Shown: piece by piece, positions 62,913 to 64,000 of the stretch
Layout: each line of letters opens with the position of its first letter
Numbering within the stretch: the first letter of the stretch is position 1
Assembly (NCBI GenBank): GCA_911728435.2
Contig: OU452198.1
Coordinates: 16,278,001-16,342,000, forward strand
Direction of reading: 5' to 3'
Source of the DNA: Apoderus coryli
Lineage: Eukaryota > Arthropoda > Insecta > Coleoptera > Attelabidae
DNA length: 64,000 nucleotides
Made by a program: the position numbers and the translations under genes
Notes under the pieces: model-generated
What the model was told of the DNA's origin: nothing
The model's input: the letters and a program-made list of their open reading frames with translations, nothing else
The model's database searches: none

Positions 62913-64000
62913 TTTGCTGTTGTTGTTGTCGGTTAATTTGTACCAGCACTTTATTTAAATTTACTAACTTAACTCAATTCATGATGTCCCTTTGAATTTG
63001 TGCTAAAAATAAAGTTAAAATATAATATCTATATTGAAAGATTTGCAAAAGATTATTGCAAACTAATGTATTTATTGTAGTAATCCATCATAGAGAGGAG
63101 CGGTGTGTATTAATAGAAATAAATCGACGTCAGCTCCACGCTTTATGGCGCGGAATATTGTGGCAAAACTACGTGACTTTCAAAAAGTTTCATTTATTGG
63201 ACGTGTAGGCATCTACTATGGCTACTTTTTAAAATTGGTTTCATATTATACAGTGTCCCAAATAACCTAAAAGCATAAAAGTTGTGTTTTTTTTAAATGG
63301 AATGTCCTGTATATTATTGCACTTTTAGATCCTCTGATCAAATTAAGTGTCTGTTTCATTAAGGTTTATAATACGTAAACCTTAAGATTGTTTAAAGAAA
63401 TTGAATTTTCTCAAAATCTAGCCTAATTTTCATCTGTCAAATACTTAGGATGTGTTTAAGTCATGTTGACGAAATTAACTCTAAAGTGTAATAAAATGAT
63501 ATTAATCTCATATTTGGTATTCCAATTGCAATAAACTTGCAATCTTATACAGGGTGTCCAAAAATTACAACTACTCTAATAAGAACCTTAATTTGCTATA
63601 ACCTCATTAATTTAAATGGAACGTCATATTTCTGAACTTACCTAATTACCTGTCGAATGGTATTAGTGTGTACTATAGCTACGTCTGCACGTTTTGACAG
63701 AAAAAGCCAAATAATTGTTTTGTACACCATTTGGTGTTTTTTTAAATAAATGTTTTAATGTTTCTAGTAGCCTATCGTATCAGAAATGTCAATTGATCTG
63801 CAATTATAAAAGTCAATATGAATTATTCTTAATTATGCGTAAACAGCATTGATGATAATAAAAAGCACATAGAAATTTCTACCAAAATATTCATAACATG
63901 TATTCGAAATGACACTTCCATATTCTTTTTTGAAAACTACGGCCAACTCTGGTCAACATTTGCGGGGTACCAGTTTGAAAAGCATCTCTTAAGCGTATTT
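62913..64000. other. Upstream region of the nucleoside transporter
   Basis: AT-rich DNA 5' of the transporter start codon. It should contain 5' UTR exons and a promoter, but I see no convincing TATA/Inr pair. A terminus-like CAGGGTGTCCAAAAATTAC follows TA at 63549-63550, and CAGTGTCCCAAATAACC follows TA at about 63248, both probably ends of further mariner-like elements. An AAGGTTTA...TAAACCTT hairpin lies at about 63361-63383. Confidence 0.4.

Noticed and set aside
1..64000. tRNA and rRNA genes
   Set aside because: No cloverleaf with A and B boxes, and no rRNA-like conserved blocks, were recognised on reading both strands; a scan with a dedicated tool was not possible.

Overview
The window is AT-rich, intron-containing eukaryotic DNA packed with transposable elements (mariner/Tc1-like, pogo, Jockey/CR1-type retroposons, foldback elements, Crypton-like). 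With its two recognisable host genes, this points to an insect, most likely a beetle; the order is inferred from style, not proven.

Two host genes converge. (1) Positions 365-3304, + strand: the last coding exons of an unconventional class XVIII myosin (Drosophila Mhcl / vertebrate MYO18A), covering the coiled-coil tail and the stop codon. A 41-nt cassette-like exon would switch the C-terminus. (2) Positions 9034-62912, - strand: a complete concentrative (Na+-coupled) nucleoside transporter of the CNT/SLC28 family. I assembled it from 11 coding exons. All splice phases agree and the sum is 1,755 nt (584 aa plus stop). Five exons (12642-16124 and 30932-31374, 31705-32125) carry most of the transport core. 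The introns reach 14-15 kb because they are filled with nested mobile elements.

Layout: 1-3304 myosin tail; 3305-9033 intergenic, with mariner, RT and TIR-element remnants; 9034-9300 last CNT exon; 9301-12641 intron 10 (mariner and endonuclease-bearing retroposon remnants, inverted repeats); 12824-15978 intron 9 (foldback repeat, pogo/Tigger element); 16125-30931 intron 8, dominated by an 11,856-bp foldback element; 32126-46553 intron 4 (nested TIR elements and MITEs); 46708-55087 introns 3 and 2 (inverted repeats, RT element, Crypton-like recombinase remnant); 55263-62876 intron 1 (7-kb TIR element with a subrepeat element and a retroposon nested in it); 62913-64000 upstream of the transporter start.

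The most striking object is the foldback element at 16591-28446. Its two arms are near-identical at their ends, and each arm is largely a satellite-like array of about 157-bp monomers (about 32 copies left, about 21 right). The element has a 9-bp target-site duplication and sits inside another transposon whose second copy at 50119 shows the uninterrupted site. Its core carries a spliced-looking terminal exon encoding the end of a Ulp1/C48-type cysteine protease fused to a PHD-like zinc finger. This architecture recalls the Drosophila FB/NOF (Mutator-related) foldback elements. Also notable are recurrent hammerhead-like CTGANGA-hairpin-GAAAC motifs in unrelated repeats, and several insertions dated relative to each other by paralogous empty sites. 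All coordinates were read by eye; identities were not computed.
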